Positions 9,481 to 17,077 are shown, counted from the stretch's first letter. The stretch is 64,000 nucleotides of DNA from Sphingomonas ginsenosidivorax (GCF_007995065.1 NZ_VOQR01000001.1:2669001-2733000); one strand, 5' to 3'. Notes: generated by a model from the sequence alone, not told the origin. Numbers and translations are program-made.

Positions 9481-10179
9481 CTACAGCCCGCCGCCCGCGT
9501 GCAGGTAGGGCTGGACGCGGATGCGCGGGAAGACCTCTTCCAGCGGCTTGGTGTCCGGCAATATGTAGACATAGCCGCCCTTGCGCTGGAACAGCGGGCG
9601 GATCGTCTTGCCATAGGCCGCGATCGGCACGTTGATGCAGCCAAAGGTGATGCGGTTGTCGCTCGCGCTCGGCGACAGCATCCGCTGGCGACGGCGTTCC
9701 TTCTTGCTGGCGCCCGGCGGAATCGGGTGGATCGCGACCGACGTGGCATAGTCGACCCACAGGATCCGCTCCTTGCCGATCGGCCGCCCGAACCTGGCGA
9801 GATAGCGGCCCGAAGGCGTCGTCTTCTCGGCGGGGCCGATCTCGGCGAGATTCTTGGTGCCGACCCCGGGCGTGGCGTCGTCGCCGACGGCAATCCCGAT
9901 CAGCACCGGGACTTGGCCGAGCGGCTTGCCTTTGCCATCGAACATCAGCATCGACGCGGTCGTCTTGTCGACGATGACATAGGGCAGCGCGTGATTGTCC
10001 CCCGTCGCCGCCACCCAGTCCACGACGCGCACCGCCGCTTCAGACGGGCCGGGTGCAACCTCCGCTTCGACCGATTCGGCCGGTTCGGCCGGCACCGCGG
10101 TCTGTACAGCAGGACGCGCACCCGCGGCCGTCGGGACCAGCAGCGCGACGGCCGCCAACGCGGGAAACACCTGGATCAT
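9481..10179 (-). CDS. L,D-transpeptidase (YkuD) family protein
   Basis: A 232-residue exported protein with a signal peptide (residues 1-20), a Pro/Ala/Glu-rich linker and a YkuD catalytic domain from about residue 64. The catalytic pair is recognisable as His151 in VAIHPIPPG and Cys181 in ITFGCINV. The classical motif is S/T-H-G-C-x-N; here the His before Gly is replaced by Phe, a variant I also associate with other proteobacterial members. The enzyme class cross-links peptidoglycan stem peptides or anchors proteins to them in the periplasm. A basic loop (KKERRRQR) separates the two catalytic residues. The lipoprotein gene lies 91 bp upstream on the same strand, and both fit an envelope role. 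Confidence 0.82.
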   Translation of the reverse strand: MIQVFPALAAVALLVPTAAGARPAVQTAVPAEPAESVEAEVAPGPSEAAVRVVDWVAATGDNHALPYVIVDKTTASMLMFDGKGKPLGQVPVLIGIAVGDDATPGVGTKNLAEIGPAEKTTPSGRYLARFGRPIGKERILWVDYATSVAIHPIPPGASKKERRRQRMLSPSASDNRITFGCINVPIAAYGKTIRPLFQRKGGYVYILPDTKPLEEVFPRIRVQPYLHAGGGL

Positions 10180-10198
10180 GGAAGGACGCCCAACGTAA

Positions 10199-10225
10199 AT
10201 CGGCCGTCCCGGAAAGGAACGGCCG
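10199..10225 (-). terminator. weak hairpin between lipoprotein and L,D-transpeptidase genes
   Basis: CGGCCGT and ACGGCCG form a 7-bp stem around a loop of about a dozen nt in the gap between the two minus-strand genes. On the minus strand it is followed only by ATTTACG, so it could be a weak terminator or an mRNA-stabilising hairpin. Confidence 0.3.
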
Positions 10226-10270
10226 AAAGACTCATCAGAAATGGGGATCGGTGCGATCCCGCGGGTGCGA

Positions 10271-10582
10271 TCAGTTGCGCGGGCGCTTGGCCGGCTTGCG
10301 CTCCTGCGCCTGCAGCCGCTGATCGATGCCGTCGACGCGACCGTTGAGCTGGTCGAGGCGCTGGCCGCTGTTCTGCAGCTGGCCCGATGCCGCCTGGGCC
10401 TCGGCGAGCGCCGCCTTGGCGGTGCCGTCGGTCTCCTGCAGCCGGGTCTCGAGCGTGTCGACGCGCTGGCTCACCGGCGCGATCTGCTCGCGCACGAAGG
10501 ACTTCGTGGCGCAGCCACCAAGGCCGACGGCCCCGACCAGGAGGACGATCGCAGGGGTAAATTTCGAGGCAAATGAGACCAT
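10271..10582 (-). CDS. small coiled-coil lipoprotein
   Basis: The 103-residue product has a lipoprotein signal ending in the lipobox LGGC with acceptor Cys24, then a heptad-rich helical segment (about residues 30-90, with VSQRVDTLETRLQETD and QRLDQLNGRVDGIDQRL) and a basic tail rich in Lys, Arg and Pro. This layout resembles small outer-membrane Lpp-like or Pal-associated coiled-coil lipoproteins, though no family can be named. The start at 10582 is set by GGAAG 9 nt upstream; the frame extends to 10690 but that part has no signal-peptide character. The basic C terminus could contact peptidoglycan or polyanions, which is only an inference. Confidence 0.72.
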   Translation of the reverse strand: MVSFASKFTPAIVLLVGAVGLGGCATKSFVREQIAPVSQRVDTLETRLQETDGTAKAALAEAQAASGQLQNSGQRLDQLNGRVDGIDQRLQAQERKPAKRPRN

Positions 10583-10753
10583 CGTTTTCTTCCAATCACT
10601 AATTACGCGGCCAAACCCAAGCCGAGCGCGGCGGGTTCGACAATCCGCATTCGGTCCGGCTGTGCCTCTGGCGGGGCCAGCAGATGCCATCCGCGGCGGA
10701 CCGGTAGGTTTCAGCGCCAGGTTTCAGCGACGGTATCCGTCATCGACCGCGGA

Positions 10754-11392
10754 TCAGCGCTTCCGCTTGCGCGGCGGATCGGACGCGAACGGATCCACCG
10801 GGATGCGCGTGCCGCGCGCCTTCGCCGGCGGTTCGGCAGCGCGGGGCGCCGAGCGGACGGCGACACAGTCGCGCAACGCTGCGACCGCCGCGCCGCTCTG
10901 CTCCAGGCCGAGCTGTTCGACCGGCACGTCGCCGCGGAAGATCTCGAGGACCTTCGACGCGGCGAAATAGGCGGGAAACTTCGCTTCGAAGGTGGTCACG
11001 AACCCGCGCTTGCCGTCCGCCGCCATCCCGATCGCGCCATGCTTGGCATAGCCGCCCTTGGAGAACCGGAAATCCAGGCTCAGCTGGTCCTTGGGCTTAA
11101 TCGACCAGTTGGCATTGAGCACCGACAGATGGTTGGTGCCGTCGCCGTCGAGCCCGAGGATCAGCGTCGTCCCGCCCGGCCGGTCATATGCCCTGGTCAG
11201 GAAGCAGCCAGTGTCGTCGCTGCTCGCCGCGACCGTCCAGTCGCCGACCTCGCGGGCCGCAAACTCCTGTGCGGACGCACGCGCATGCGCGGACACGCCG
11301 ATCGCGCAGGCGACCACCAGCAGCGCCCTTGTCGCGCGAGATCCGGTGCGATCGATCCGCCGTTCGCCGGCGGCGGGGTGTTGCAGTGCCAT
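10754..11392 (-). CDS. exported protein of unknown function
   Basis: The 212-residue product begins with a long basic N region and a hydrophobic core (TRALLVVACAIGVSAHARA), compatible with a signal peptide, then a beta-rich domain with the GDWTVAASSDDTGCFLTRAYD opening. That opening is reminiscent of small alphaproteobacterial proteins that begin with 'gdW.v......C', such as the IalB group. Two cysteines (in TGCFL and LRDCVAV) may form a disulfide. The tail is rich in Pro, Lys and Arg. GGAGA 8 nt before the ATG at 11392 decides the start; the frame is open 16 codons further upstream. No confident function can be given. Confidence 0.62.
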   Translation of the reverse strand: MALQHPAAGERRIDRTGSRATRALLVVACAIGVSAHARASAQEFAAREVGDWTVAASSDDTGCFLTRAYDRPGGTTLILGLDGDGTNHLSVLNANWSIKPKDQLSLDFRFSKGGYAKHGAIGMAADGKRGFVTTFEAKFPAYFAASKVLEIFRGDVPVEQLGLEQSGAAVAALRDCVAVRSAPRAAEPPAKARGTRIPVDPFASDPPRKRKR

Positions 11393-11445
11393 GAGCCAAT
11401 CTCCGCCGCCGCAGTAGCGCGCAGCCCCGCGGTTGGCCAAGACGC

Positions 11446-11484
11446 AAAAAAGCCCTGGAAACCGCTCGGGCTACCAGGGCTTTT
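11446..11484 (-). terminator. Rho-independent terminator after tRNA-Val
   Basis: Perfect 8-bp stem (AGCCCTGG at 11451-11458 with CCAGGGCT at 11474-11481), followed on the minus strand by six U residues (11446-11451 read as A on the plus strand). It lies just 3' of the tRNA and just upstream of the next minus-strand gene. Confidence 0.85.
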
Positions 11485-11486
11485 CA

Positions 11487-11561
11487 TGGTGGGCGTGGCA
11501 AGGATTGAACTTGCGACCCCTGCGATGTCAACACAGTGCTCTACCACTGAGCTACACGCCC
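11487..11561 (-). tRNA. tRNA-Val (anticodon GAC)
   Basis: The minus strand folds as a complete cloverleaf: acceptor GGGCGTG paired with CACGCCC, D arm GCTC-GAGC, anticodon stem CTGTG/CGCAG with loop TTGACAT giving anticodon GAC, T arm with GTTCAATC, and an encoded 3' CCA (11487-11489). It reads GUC and GUU valine codons. It lies 45 bp after cpdR on the same strand and ahead of a strong terminator. No integrase or duplicated 3' tRNA end is seen, so it is not an obvious integration site. Confidence 0.95.
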
Positions 11562-11605
11562 ACGTTGCAGCGTCTCTAGCGTCGTTTCCGCAAACCGCAA
11601 GCGGG

Positions 11606-11983
11606 TTAGTACGTCCCGCCCACATTATCCGTCTCGAACATGCGATCGACCTCCATCACCAGGTCGCGCAGGTGGAACGGCTTCGACAGCACGCGCGCCT
11701 GCGGCATCGTGCGGCCGGCCTTGAGCGTCACCGCGGCGAAACCGGTGATGAACATCACGCGCAGGTCGGCGCACATTTCGCTCGCGCGCTGCGCCAGCTC
11801 GATCCCGTCCATCTCGGGCATCACGATGTCGGTCAGCAGCAGGTCGAATCGCTCGGTCTCGAGCAAGGGGATCGCCGCGGTGCCGCGATCGACCGCGGTG
11901 ACGGCATAGCCCGACCGCTCCAGCGCGCGCGTAAGATATTCGCGCATCACCTGATCGTCTTCCGCCAGCAGAATTCGCAACAT
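11606..11983 (-). CDS. cpdR: CpdR-type single-domain response regulator (cell-cycle proteolysis adaptor)
   Basis: The 125-residue protein has the hallmarks of CpdR: AEDD at 7-10, phospho-acceptor Asp52 in LLLTDIVMPEMDGIELA, VMFITGFAAV around residue 80, and Lys101 in VLSKPFHLRDLVMEVDRM, a segment nearly invariant in CpdR. In Caulobacter, unphosphorylated CpdR primes ClpXP and directs proteolysis of PdeA and, indirectly, CtrA; the CckA-ChpT relay phosphorylates it. The frame runs open far upstream over the divergent amidohydrolase, but the ATG at 11983 begins the receiver exactly. The Caulobacter protein ends in a degradation-promoting Ala-Ala; this one ends in NVGGTY. It is divergent to an N-formylglutamate amidohydrolase gene, a recurrent alphaproteobacterial neighbourhood. 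Confidence 0.9.
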   Translation of the reverse strand: MLRILLAEDDQVMREYLTRALERSGYAVTAVDRGTAAIPLLETERFDLLLTDIVMPEMDGIELAQRASEMCADLRVMFITGFAAVTLKAGRTMPQARVLSKPFHLRDLVMEVDRMFETDNVGGTY

Positions 11984-12085
11984 TTCGTGTCGGTACCCTA
12001 TCGTTCCTGGCCGTCGCACTACCCCGAAAGCGGTTAAGATTTCCAGCGCATTGCCCGCTCGCGCCCGGCAGCCTAGCGTGTTCGC

Positions 12086-12976
12086 GTGGTATTTCCCCCC
12101 GCCCCGAGCCTCGCCCAGAGCCCCGATCCGAGTCCCTCCTTCACGCGGATCGGGACTATGCCGCCGGCCAGCCCGGTGGTGCTGTCGGTGCCGCATGCCG
12201 GACGCGACTATCCGCCGGCGCTGCGCCAGGCGCTGCGCGTGCCGATGGCGGCGGTGCTGCCGCTGGAGGACCGGCATATCGACGCGGTCGCGACCGCCGC
12301 GCGCACGGTCCAGACGATGATCGTGCAGGACCGCGCGCGCGCCTGGATCGATCTCAACCGCGGAGAGGACGAGCGCGACCCGAAGGTCGACGAGGGCGCA
12401 CCGCTCCGCGCGGCGATCCACCAGTCGGCCAAGCTGCGCAGCGGGCTGGGGCTGGTGCCGCGGCGCGCATCGGGCGCGGGCGACCTGTGGGGGCGACGAT
12501 TCGCCGACGCCGACATGGTCCGCCGCATCGCCGACGACCATCGCCCCTATCACGCGGCGCTGTCGCAGGCGCTGGCCGCGGCACGCGCGCGGTTCGGGGT
12601 GGCGGTGCTGCTCGACGTGCATTCGATGCCGCCGCTGGGCCCGCCGGGAGACGCCGCGCGGATCGTGCTCGGCGATCGCTTCGGCCACACCGCGGACGCG
12701 CGCTTCGTGTCGCGGCTGGAGGCCGAGGGGCTCGCGGCAGGCCATGCCACCACGCTCAACGCGCCCTATGCCGGGGGGCATATCCTCGAGCGCCATGCCG
12801 ACCCGCAAGGGGACATCCATGCGATCCAGCTGGAATTCGATCGGTCGCTCTATCTCGACGCACGGCTCGACGCGCCGGGTACCGGTTTTGCCGCAACCGT
12901 CGCGCTGTTGCGGCGAATGCTGGCGGCGTTGACCGACGAGGCGCTCGGCCCGCCCATCGCCGCGGCAGCAGAGTGA
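12086..12976 (+). CDS. N-formylglutamate amidohydrolase family protein
   Basis: The 296-residue protein belongs to the FGase (HutG-like) family, zinc-type hydrolases that split N-formyl-L-glutamate to formate and glutamate. Conserved features are VLSVPHAGRDYP near residue 32, RAWIDLNRGEDERDP, VAVLLDVHSMPP, and the C-terminal IQLEFDRSLYLD. No other histidine-degradation gene is in view, so this may be a housekeeping paralogue; it sits divergent to cpdR, as in other alphaproteobacteria. The assigned start is GTG at 12086. An ATG at 12158 would remove 24 residues, mostly Pro and Ser, and is quite possible because no strong ribosome-binding site is seen at either. Confidence 0.85.
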   Translation: MVFPPAPSLAQSPDPSPSFTRIGTMPPASPVVLSVPHAGRDYPPALRQALRVPMAAVLPLEDRHIDAVATAARTVQTMIVQDRARAWIDLNRGEDERDPKVDEGAPLRAAIHQSAKLRSGLGLVPRRASGAGDLWGRRFADADMVRRIADDHRPYHAALSQALAAARARFGVAVLLDVHSMPPLGPPGDAARIVLGDRFGHTADARFVSRLEAEGLAAGHATTLNAPYAGGHILERHADPQGDIHAIQLEFDRSLYLDARLDAPGTGFAATVALLRRMLAALTDEALGPPIAAAAE

Positions 12977-12988
12977 TAGCGCGCGCAT

Positions 12989-13098
12989 AAAAAAACCACC
13001 CCGTGCGGTATCGCACGGAGTGGCCAAGGTTCAGGGAGGAGACACGCCTGAAAGGCGTGTCGTACGGCGCCGCGAAAGGGGGGGACACGATGCCGTAC
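12989..13098 (-). ncRNA. candidate small RNA with C-rich anti-Shine-Dalgarno loops and intrinsic terminator
   Basis: Read on the minus strand from about 13098, the RNA would form three hairpins. The first is a 7-bp stem (13092-13098 with 13062-13068) whose 23-nt loop exposes CCCCCCC. The second is a perfect 8-bp stem (13054-13061 with 13041-13048) with a 5-nt loop. The third is a 12-bp terminator stem (13012-13023 with 12996-13007) followed by seven U. Between hairpins 2 and 3 lies an unpaired UCUCCUCCCUGAACCUU segment complementary to ribosome-binding sites. This layout resembles alphaproteobacterial sRNAs with CUCCUCCC motifs (the CcsR and suhB/mmgR type groups). A promoter with the right spacing lies immediately upstream. 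There is no open reading frame of note. Confidence 0.65.
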
Positions 13099-13104
13099 AA
13101 GCTC

Positions 13105-13132
13105 TAAATAGGCGAACGCGATTTTGGTTCAA
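13105..13132 (-). promoter_or_regulatory. sigma70-like promoter of the candidate small RNA
   Basis: On the minus strand TTGAAC (13127-13132) and TATTTA (13105-13110) are separated by 16 bp. A start 7 nt further on, near 13098, would place the first nucleotide at the foot of the first hairpin. The flanks are AT-rich relative to the neighbourhood. Confidence 0.5.
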
Positions 13133-13160
13133 CCCTGTTGCCGAAAAGTCGCAAAAAATT

Positions 13161-13706
13161 TCAGCGACGTACCGCAGGGGCCATCCGGGCCAGCACATTG
13201 TTGCGCAGGATGAGGTGGTGACGCAGCGCGCCGGCGACGTGCAGCACGACCAGCGCGAGCATCAGCCACCCCAGCACGCCGTGCGCGGCGTGGCCGAACC
13301 CGCTCGTCGCCTTCGACACCGACAGATAGGGGATGTCGAACAGCCCGAACCAGGTGAGGCCCCCGGGCTTGGCGCTGCCCGACACCATCATCCATCCGGT
13401 CACCGGCATGGCCAGCAGCAGCGCGTAGAAGGCGAAGTGAGTCGCATGCCCCAGCCCCTTCTCGGCGGCCGGCACGTCGGCGGGCAGCGGCGGGGCGGGA
13501 TGCGTGATCCGCCAGATGATGCGCCCCAGCGTCAGCACCAGGACGGTGATGCCGATCGCCTTGTGCCCGGCCATCCATCCGCGCAGCGCGGGGATCGGAT
13601 CATGGAGCAGGCCGACCGCGATGTTGACGAGCACCAGCAGCGCGATCGTCCAGTGCAACCAGATCGCCACGGTGGAATAGCGGTCGGTACGTTCATATGC
13701 CGGCAT
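13161..13706 (-). CDS. cytochrome b561 family protein
   Basis: The 181-residue integral membrane protein has four to five hydrophobic helices and the histidines of bacterial cytochrome b561: His18 in IWLHW, His48 in MAGHKAIG, His139/His142 in GHAAHG, and His156 in VLHVAG, enough to ligate two haem b groups. Such proteins move electrons between quinol and periplasmic or superoxide-linked acceptors. A strong GGGGAGG site 6 nt before the ATG at 13706 fixes the start; the frame extends 48 codons upstream through a palindromic repeat and is not coding there. The candidate small RNA lies just downstream on the same strand but has its own promoter. Confidence 0.9.
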   Translation of the reverse strand: MPAYERTDRYSTVAIWLHWTIALLVLVNIAVGLLHDPIPALRGWMAGHKAIGITVLVLTLGRIIWRITHPAPPLPADVPAAEKGLGHATHFAFYALLLAMPVTGWMMVSGSAKPGGLTWFGLFDIPYLSVSKATSGFGHAAHGVLGWLMLALVVLHVAGALRHHLILRNNVLARMAPAVRR

Positions 13707-13823
13707 CGGAGCCTCCCCAGGTTCGGAAGGCGATGCTACACCGCGGCAATCAGGCTGGGTAGCCCGCCGAACAGAGACGCATCTGGCGTCGCGCCGATGC
13801 CATCCCGGCATCACCCCACGCAC

Positions 13824-13918
13824 CGTCACCCGGACTTGGTCCGGGTCCACCGTGCCGCAAATTCAACGGTATGGAGTGTGCGGCACGGTGGATGCCGGAA
13901 CAGGTCCGGCATGACGGA
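13824..13918. repeat. intergenic composite palindrome (family A)
   Basis: About 95 bp whose left arm (CGTCACCCGGACTTGGTCCGG) and right arm (CCGGAACAGGTCCGGCATGACGG) are each hairpins and are also complementary to one another, with an inner CCACCGTGCCGCA/TGCGGCACGGTGG stem. The same design recurs near 19.1, 47.1 and 60.7 kb. Confidence 0.8.
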
Positions 13919-13952
13919 GGAGAGCAGTCGGGTTAAGCCGCGGACTCCAGCA

Positions 13953-14717
13953 TCACCCCAGCGGCGGCTGCGGCGCCTTGCCCAGCTGCAGCTGGCGGCC
14001 GAACAGGTCGCGCATCAGCGACAGCGAGAACAGGTGCGCGTACAGCAGCGGCAGCATGCCCGACTTGCTCATCTTGCGCAGCGTGTCGCCCCGCGCGTCG
14101 ATCAGCTTCTCTTCGTTGATCATCTGGAAACCGCGATAGATGAAGGGCTGCTCGGCGCCGTCGGGCTGGATGCTGACCTCGCCGTCCATCAGCAGGTCGA
14201 GCTCGCGCAGCTCCTTCATGAAGTTCTGCGTGCGGGCGCCGGCCTGTTCGAACGATTCGTTGAACGCCAGGATGTTCTGCGTGACCTCGGTCGGCTGGCC
14301 GTTGGCGAACAGCGCGTCGCCGTCCTCGAACTCGCCGACCGCTTCGGACGTCGGGTCGAAGCAGAGCGACAGCTCCTGCGCATCCGGGTGCAGCCGCGCC
14401 AGCATGTACGGGTAGCGACGGATATAGGCCGGGACGTAGAAGGTGTTCTCGGTCAGCTTGCCGTCGTCGCCGACGAACACGTTGACGCCCTCGTTCAGGC
14501 CCATCAGCGCCAGCGGGATCGCGTCGTCGCCGACCGAGAAGACGATCGGCATGTGCCGCTGAACCAGCGGGAATTCGTCGACGGTGATTGGAATGGCGTG
14601 CTGGCCGACCACGAACGGTGCGCTGTCCTGCGTACGGACCTTGTAGTTGGCATGCGTGTCGCTCGAAAGCGGCTCGAGACCGTTGTAGAAAAGCGGAAGC
14701 TGGGCAGCGCTGGCCAT
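13953..14717 (-). CDS. SapC family protein
   Basis: The 254-residue cytoplasmic-looking protein has no signal peptide or membrane helix. It shows the SapC-family opening (LPLFYNGLEPLSSDTH), HAIPITVDEFPLVQRHMPIVFS, a PAYIRRYPYMLA segment and the FxxNGQPTEVTQNIL segment. The family was named after an S-layer-associated protein of Campylobacter, but its members in sphingomonads and caulobacters have no settled role, and some lie beside TonB receptors or tryptophan halogenases. Here the neighbours give no such link. The start at 14717 is chosen for its GGAGAG site; the frame extends 29 codons further. The oxidase gene upstream on the same strand ends 55 bp away. Confidence 0.85.
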   Translation of the reverse strand: MASAAQLPLFYNGLEPLSSDTHANYKVRTQDSAPFVVGQHAIPITVDEFPLVQRHMPIVFSVGDDAIPLALMGLNEGVNVFVGDDGKLTENTFYVPAYIRRYPYMLARLHPDAQELSLCFDPTSEAVGEFEDGDALFANGQPTEVTQNILAFNESFEQAGARTQNFMKELRELDLLMDGEVSIQPDGAEQPFIYRGFQMINEEKLIDARGDTLRKMSKSGMLPLLYAHLFSLSLMRDLFGRQLQLGKAPQPPLG

Positions 14718-14772
14718 TAAGTCTCTCCAAGGGCGTTGGTAAGCCGCCACGCAGGGCGATTGGCGCGAGGCT

Positions 14773-16221
14773 CTATGGTGCGGGGGCGTCCGGCGCAAGC
14801 GCAACGAGTTTTCCCGGGTTCAGGATGCCGAGCGGATCGAACGCCGCCTTGATCCGCCGCAGCGCCATCATCCGCGCGGGCGACGACAGCCGTTTGAGTT
14901 CGGCGCGCTTCATCTGTCCGATGCCGTGCTCGGCGGAGATCGACCCGCCCGCCGCGACGACCAGGTCGTCGACGAAGCGCGTCACGACCGGCGCATCCTC
15001 GCCGTACCATCGCGCCGGATCGGTCCCCGGCGCCGCGCGGACATGGAAATGGACGTTGCCGTCACCGAGATGGCCAAAGCCGCTCGCGCGCGTGCCGGGG
15101 AAGCGCGCCTCGCAGGCCGCACTCGCCTCGATCATGAAGCGCGGCATCGCGTCGACCGGGACCGAGATGTCGTGCTGCGTCGCGGGGCCCAGCGCACGCT
15201 CCGACGCCGACAGCGAGTCGCGGATTCGCCAGAACGCCTCGCCCTGCGCCTCGCTCGCCGCGATCACCGCGTCGGCGGCAAGGCCGTCCGCCAGCGCGCC
15301 GCCGAGCAACCGTTCGAGCAGGGCTGCGGGCGCCTCGCCGTCGATCGTCGCCGCCGTCGCTTCGATCAGTACGTGCCACGGATGCTCGCCCGTCAGCGGC
15401 GCGCGCGTCGCGGGGACATGCGCGATCGCCGCGGCGAGCGACTCCGCGGGCAACAGCTCGAAACTCTCGATCGTCTCGGTCGCGGCCTGCAACCGGCGCA
15501 GCAGCCTGAGCGCGCTCGCCGGACTGTCGACGCCAACCCACGCCACCCCCCGCGCGGCAATCCCCGGCACCAGCCGCAGCGTCGCCGCGGTGATGATCGC
15601 CAGCGTCCCCTCCGACCCGATCAGCAGCTGGTCGAGGTCGTAGCCACGATTGTCCTTCTTCAGCGCGGACAGGCCATCATGCACCGATCCGTCCGCGAAC
15701 ACCGCCTCGACGCCCGCGACCAGCCCGCGCATCGTCCCGAACCGCAGCACCTGCGTCCCGCCGGCATTGGTCGACACCAGCCCGCCGATCGTCGCCGTTC
15801 CACGCGCGCCCAGCGTCAGCGGAAAGCGCGCGCCCTGCCCCTGCGCCGCCGCGTCGAGGTTGGCGAGGATCACGCCCGCCTCCGCGACCGCCAGTCCGGC
15901 GTCCGCATCGAGGCTTCGGATCCGCGCCATCCGGCGCATCGACAGCAGCAGCGCGGTGCCGTCCGACGGCGGCGTCGCGCCGCCGACCATCGACGTGTTC
16001 CCGCCCTGCGGCACCAGCGGCACGCCGAACTCCGACGCCGCCTGCACGATCGCGACGACGTCCGCGGTCGATGCCGGCGCGAGCAAGGCGGGCGTCCGCC
16101 CGTGATACCGGTCGCGCCAGTCGACCAGCCACGGCGCGATGTCAGCGGCGTCGGTGACGATCGCCTTGGCGTCGAGCCGCGACGACAGCGCGTCGAGCAT
16201 GCGGGTCTGTGCGGGAGTCAT
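14773..16221 (-). CDS. FAD-linked oxidase, D-2-hydroxyglutarate dehydrogenase/GlcD-like
   Basis: A 482-residue two-domain flavoprotein of the VAO/PCMH type. The FAD-binding half shows PQGGNTSMVGGATP, FPLTLGARGTATIGGLVSTNAGG and LDQLLIGSEGTLAIIT. The C-terminal oxidase half has GFGHLGDGNVHFHV and SAEHGIGQMKRAEL, with histidines typical of the metal and substrate site of 2-hydroxyacid dehydrogenases. The single-chain design fits D-2-hydroxyglutarate dehydrogenase-like or D-lactate dehydrogenase-like enzymes rather than a GlcDEF glycolate oxidase, whose other subunits are absent. Electrons probably go to an electron-transfer flavoprotein or cytochrome. It is an enzyme of the same superfamily as dld, but not a close relative. 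Confidence 0.85.
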   Translation of the reverse strand: MTPAQTRMLDALSSRLDAKAIVTDAADIAPWLVDWRDRYHGRTPALLAPASTADVVAIVQAASEFGVPLVPQGGNTSMVGGATPPSDGTALLLSMRRMARIRSLDADAGLAVAEAGVILANLDAAAQGQGARFPLTLGARGTATIGGLVSTNAGGTQVLRFGTMRGLVAGVEAVFADGSVHDGLSALKKDNRGYDLDQLLIGSEGTLAIITAATLRLVPGIAARGVAWVGVDSPASALRLLRRLQAATETIESFELLPAESLAAAIAHVPATRAPLTGEHPWHVLIEATAATIDGEAPAALLERLLGGALADGLAADAVIAASEAQGEAFWRIRDSLSASERALGPATQHDISVPVDAMPRFMIEASAACEARFPGTRASGFGHLGDGNVHFHVRAAPGTDPARWYGEDAPVVTRFVDDLVVAAGGSISAEHGIGQMKRAELKRLSSPARMMALRRIKAAFDPLGILNPGKLVALAPDAPAP

Positions 16222-16296
16222 GGGCGCTTCTTAGTGCGCAGGGACCGGTAGCGATAGCATTCGCACGGCCTCCGTCCCCTCCGCCTCCGCCCTATC

Positions 16297-16374
16297 GTCA
16301 TCCTGACGATAGTCAGGACCCAGAGCCAAGCAGCGCAACGTTCGCGACCTGGGTCCTGACTTTCGTCAGGATGA
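16297..16374. repeat. intergenic composite palindrome (TCATCCTGACGATAGTCAGGA type)
   Basis: Left arm TCATCCTGACGATAGTCAGGA and right arm TCCTGACTTTCGTCAGGATGA are each self-complementary and complementary to one another, with an inner CCCAG/CTGGG extension. It occupies most of the gap between the FAD-linked oxidase start and the small secreted protein. Nothing else is recognised in the 287-bp gap. Confidence 0.75.
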
Positions 16375-16508
16375 AGAGTTTCAACGCCGACCTCCCCGAG
16401 CAGCACCTCAGGTGGCAACACGCGTGGGCAGGACTTTCGTGACTTTCCGAGAATCCACTGCCCAGTTCACCTCGCGTTCAACCAGCGCCCCTAACGCTTG
16501 CATTATCC

Positions 16509-16961
16509 ATGATTCATCCAGCGCTCCCCGTCACCCTGTTCGCGCTCGCGGCGCCCGCCGCGGCGATGGTCCAGTCCGACCTCGACGGACTCCAGATCGC
16601 GCAGATGTCGATCCACGAACGCATCATCATCCGGGTGCCGCGCATGTCGCACGCGAAGTCTAGGCCAAGCGAGGCGACGGCGCCGGAGTTCAAGGAGCAC
16701 AAGGGTCCCAAATGCGTCGCGGTCGGTGACATTGCCGGCGCTGCGCTGGGCAAGCCCGGGGTGGTCGACCTGATGATGGACAATGGTACCCGGCTGCGCG
16801 CGAAACTCGACGGCGACTGCAAGCCGCTCGATTACTATACCGGGTTCTACATCCGCCCCGCCGCCGACGGATTGATCTGCCAGGACCGCGACGCGATCCG
16901 CATGCGGTCTGGCGCGACCTGCGAGATCGAAGGGTTCAAGTCGCTCCGCATCAAGCGCTGA
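16509..16961 (+). CDS. small exported protein of unknown function
   Basis: The 150-residue product starts with a short signal peptide (HPALPVTLFALAAPAAAMVQ). The mature part holds three well spaced cysteines (in PKCVAVGD, GDCKPLDY, LICQDRD) and a fourth in ATCEIEG, which could form two disulfides in the periplasm. YYTGFYIRPAADG is the most distinctive block and recurs, as far as I recall, in small sphingomonad secreted proteins of unknown role. A second basic segment (HAKSRPSEATAPEFKEHKG) precedes it. There is no operon partner: the helicase gene follows after 130 bp with its own leader. Confidence 0.65.
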   Translation: MIHPALPVTLFALAAPAAAMVQSDLDGLQIAQMSIHERIIIRVPRMSHAKSRPSEATAPEFKEHKGPKCVAVGDIAGAALGKPGVVDLMMDNGTRLRAKLDGDCKPLDYYTGFYIRPAADGLICQDRDAIRMRSGATCEIEGFKSLRIKR

Positions 16962-17025
16962 AGCGACGCTTTACTGCGCCCGACACCGGGTTTCCTTGAC
17001 ATTTCACGGTAAATCCGCGAGCGCC

Positions 17026-17042
17026 GACGGTCTCGGGGACCG
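17026..17042 (+). promoter_or_regulatory. hairpin in the leader of the DEAD-box helicase gene
   Basis: ACGGTC and GACCGT form a 6-bp stem around TCGGG about 50 nt before the helicase start. Upstream, a TTGACA at 16996-17001 may be a -35 element but no good -10 follows at 17 bp. Long structured leaders are common in cold-regulated RhlE-like helicases. Confidence 0.3.
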
Positions 17043-17077
17043 TGTCTGCGCACCCGCTGTTTATCCGGATATTTCGC

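Noticed and set aside
11487..11561. tRNA-Val as an integration site for a mobile island
   Set aside because: No integrase, no repeated 3' tRNA end, and flanking genes are core alphaproteobacterial genes.
13090..13108. 5-codon ORF MPYKL with a purine-rich upstream stretch on the plus strand
   Set aside because: It lies within the candidate small RNA on the opposite strand; the purines are the complement of the C-rich loop.
13161..13850. Longer cytochrome b561 with a 48-residue N-terminal extension
   Set aside because: The extension reads through a palindromic element; a strong ribosome-binding site precedes the ATG at 13706.
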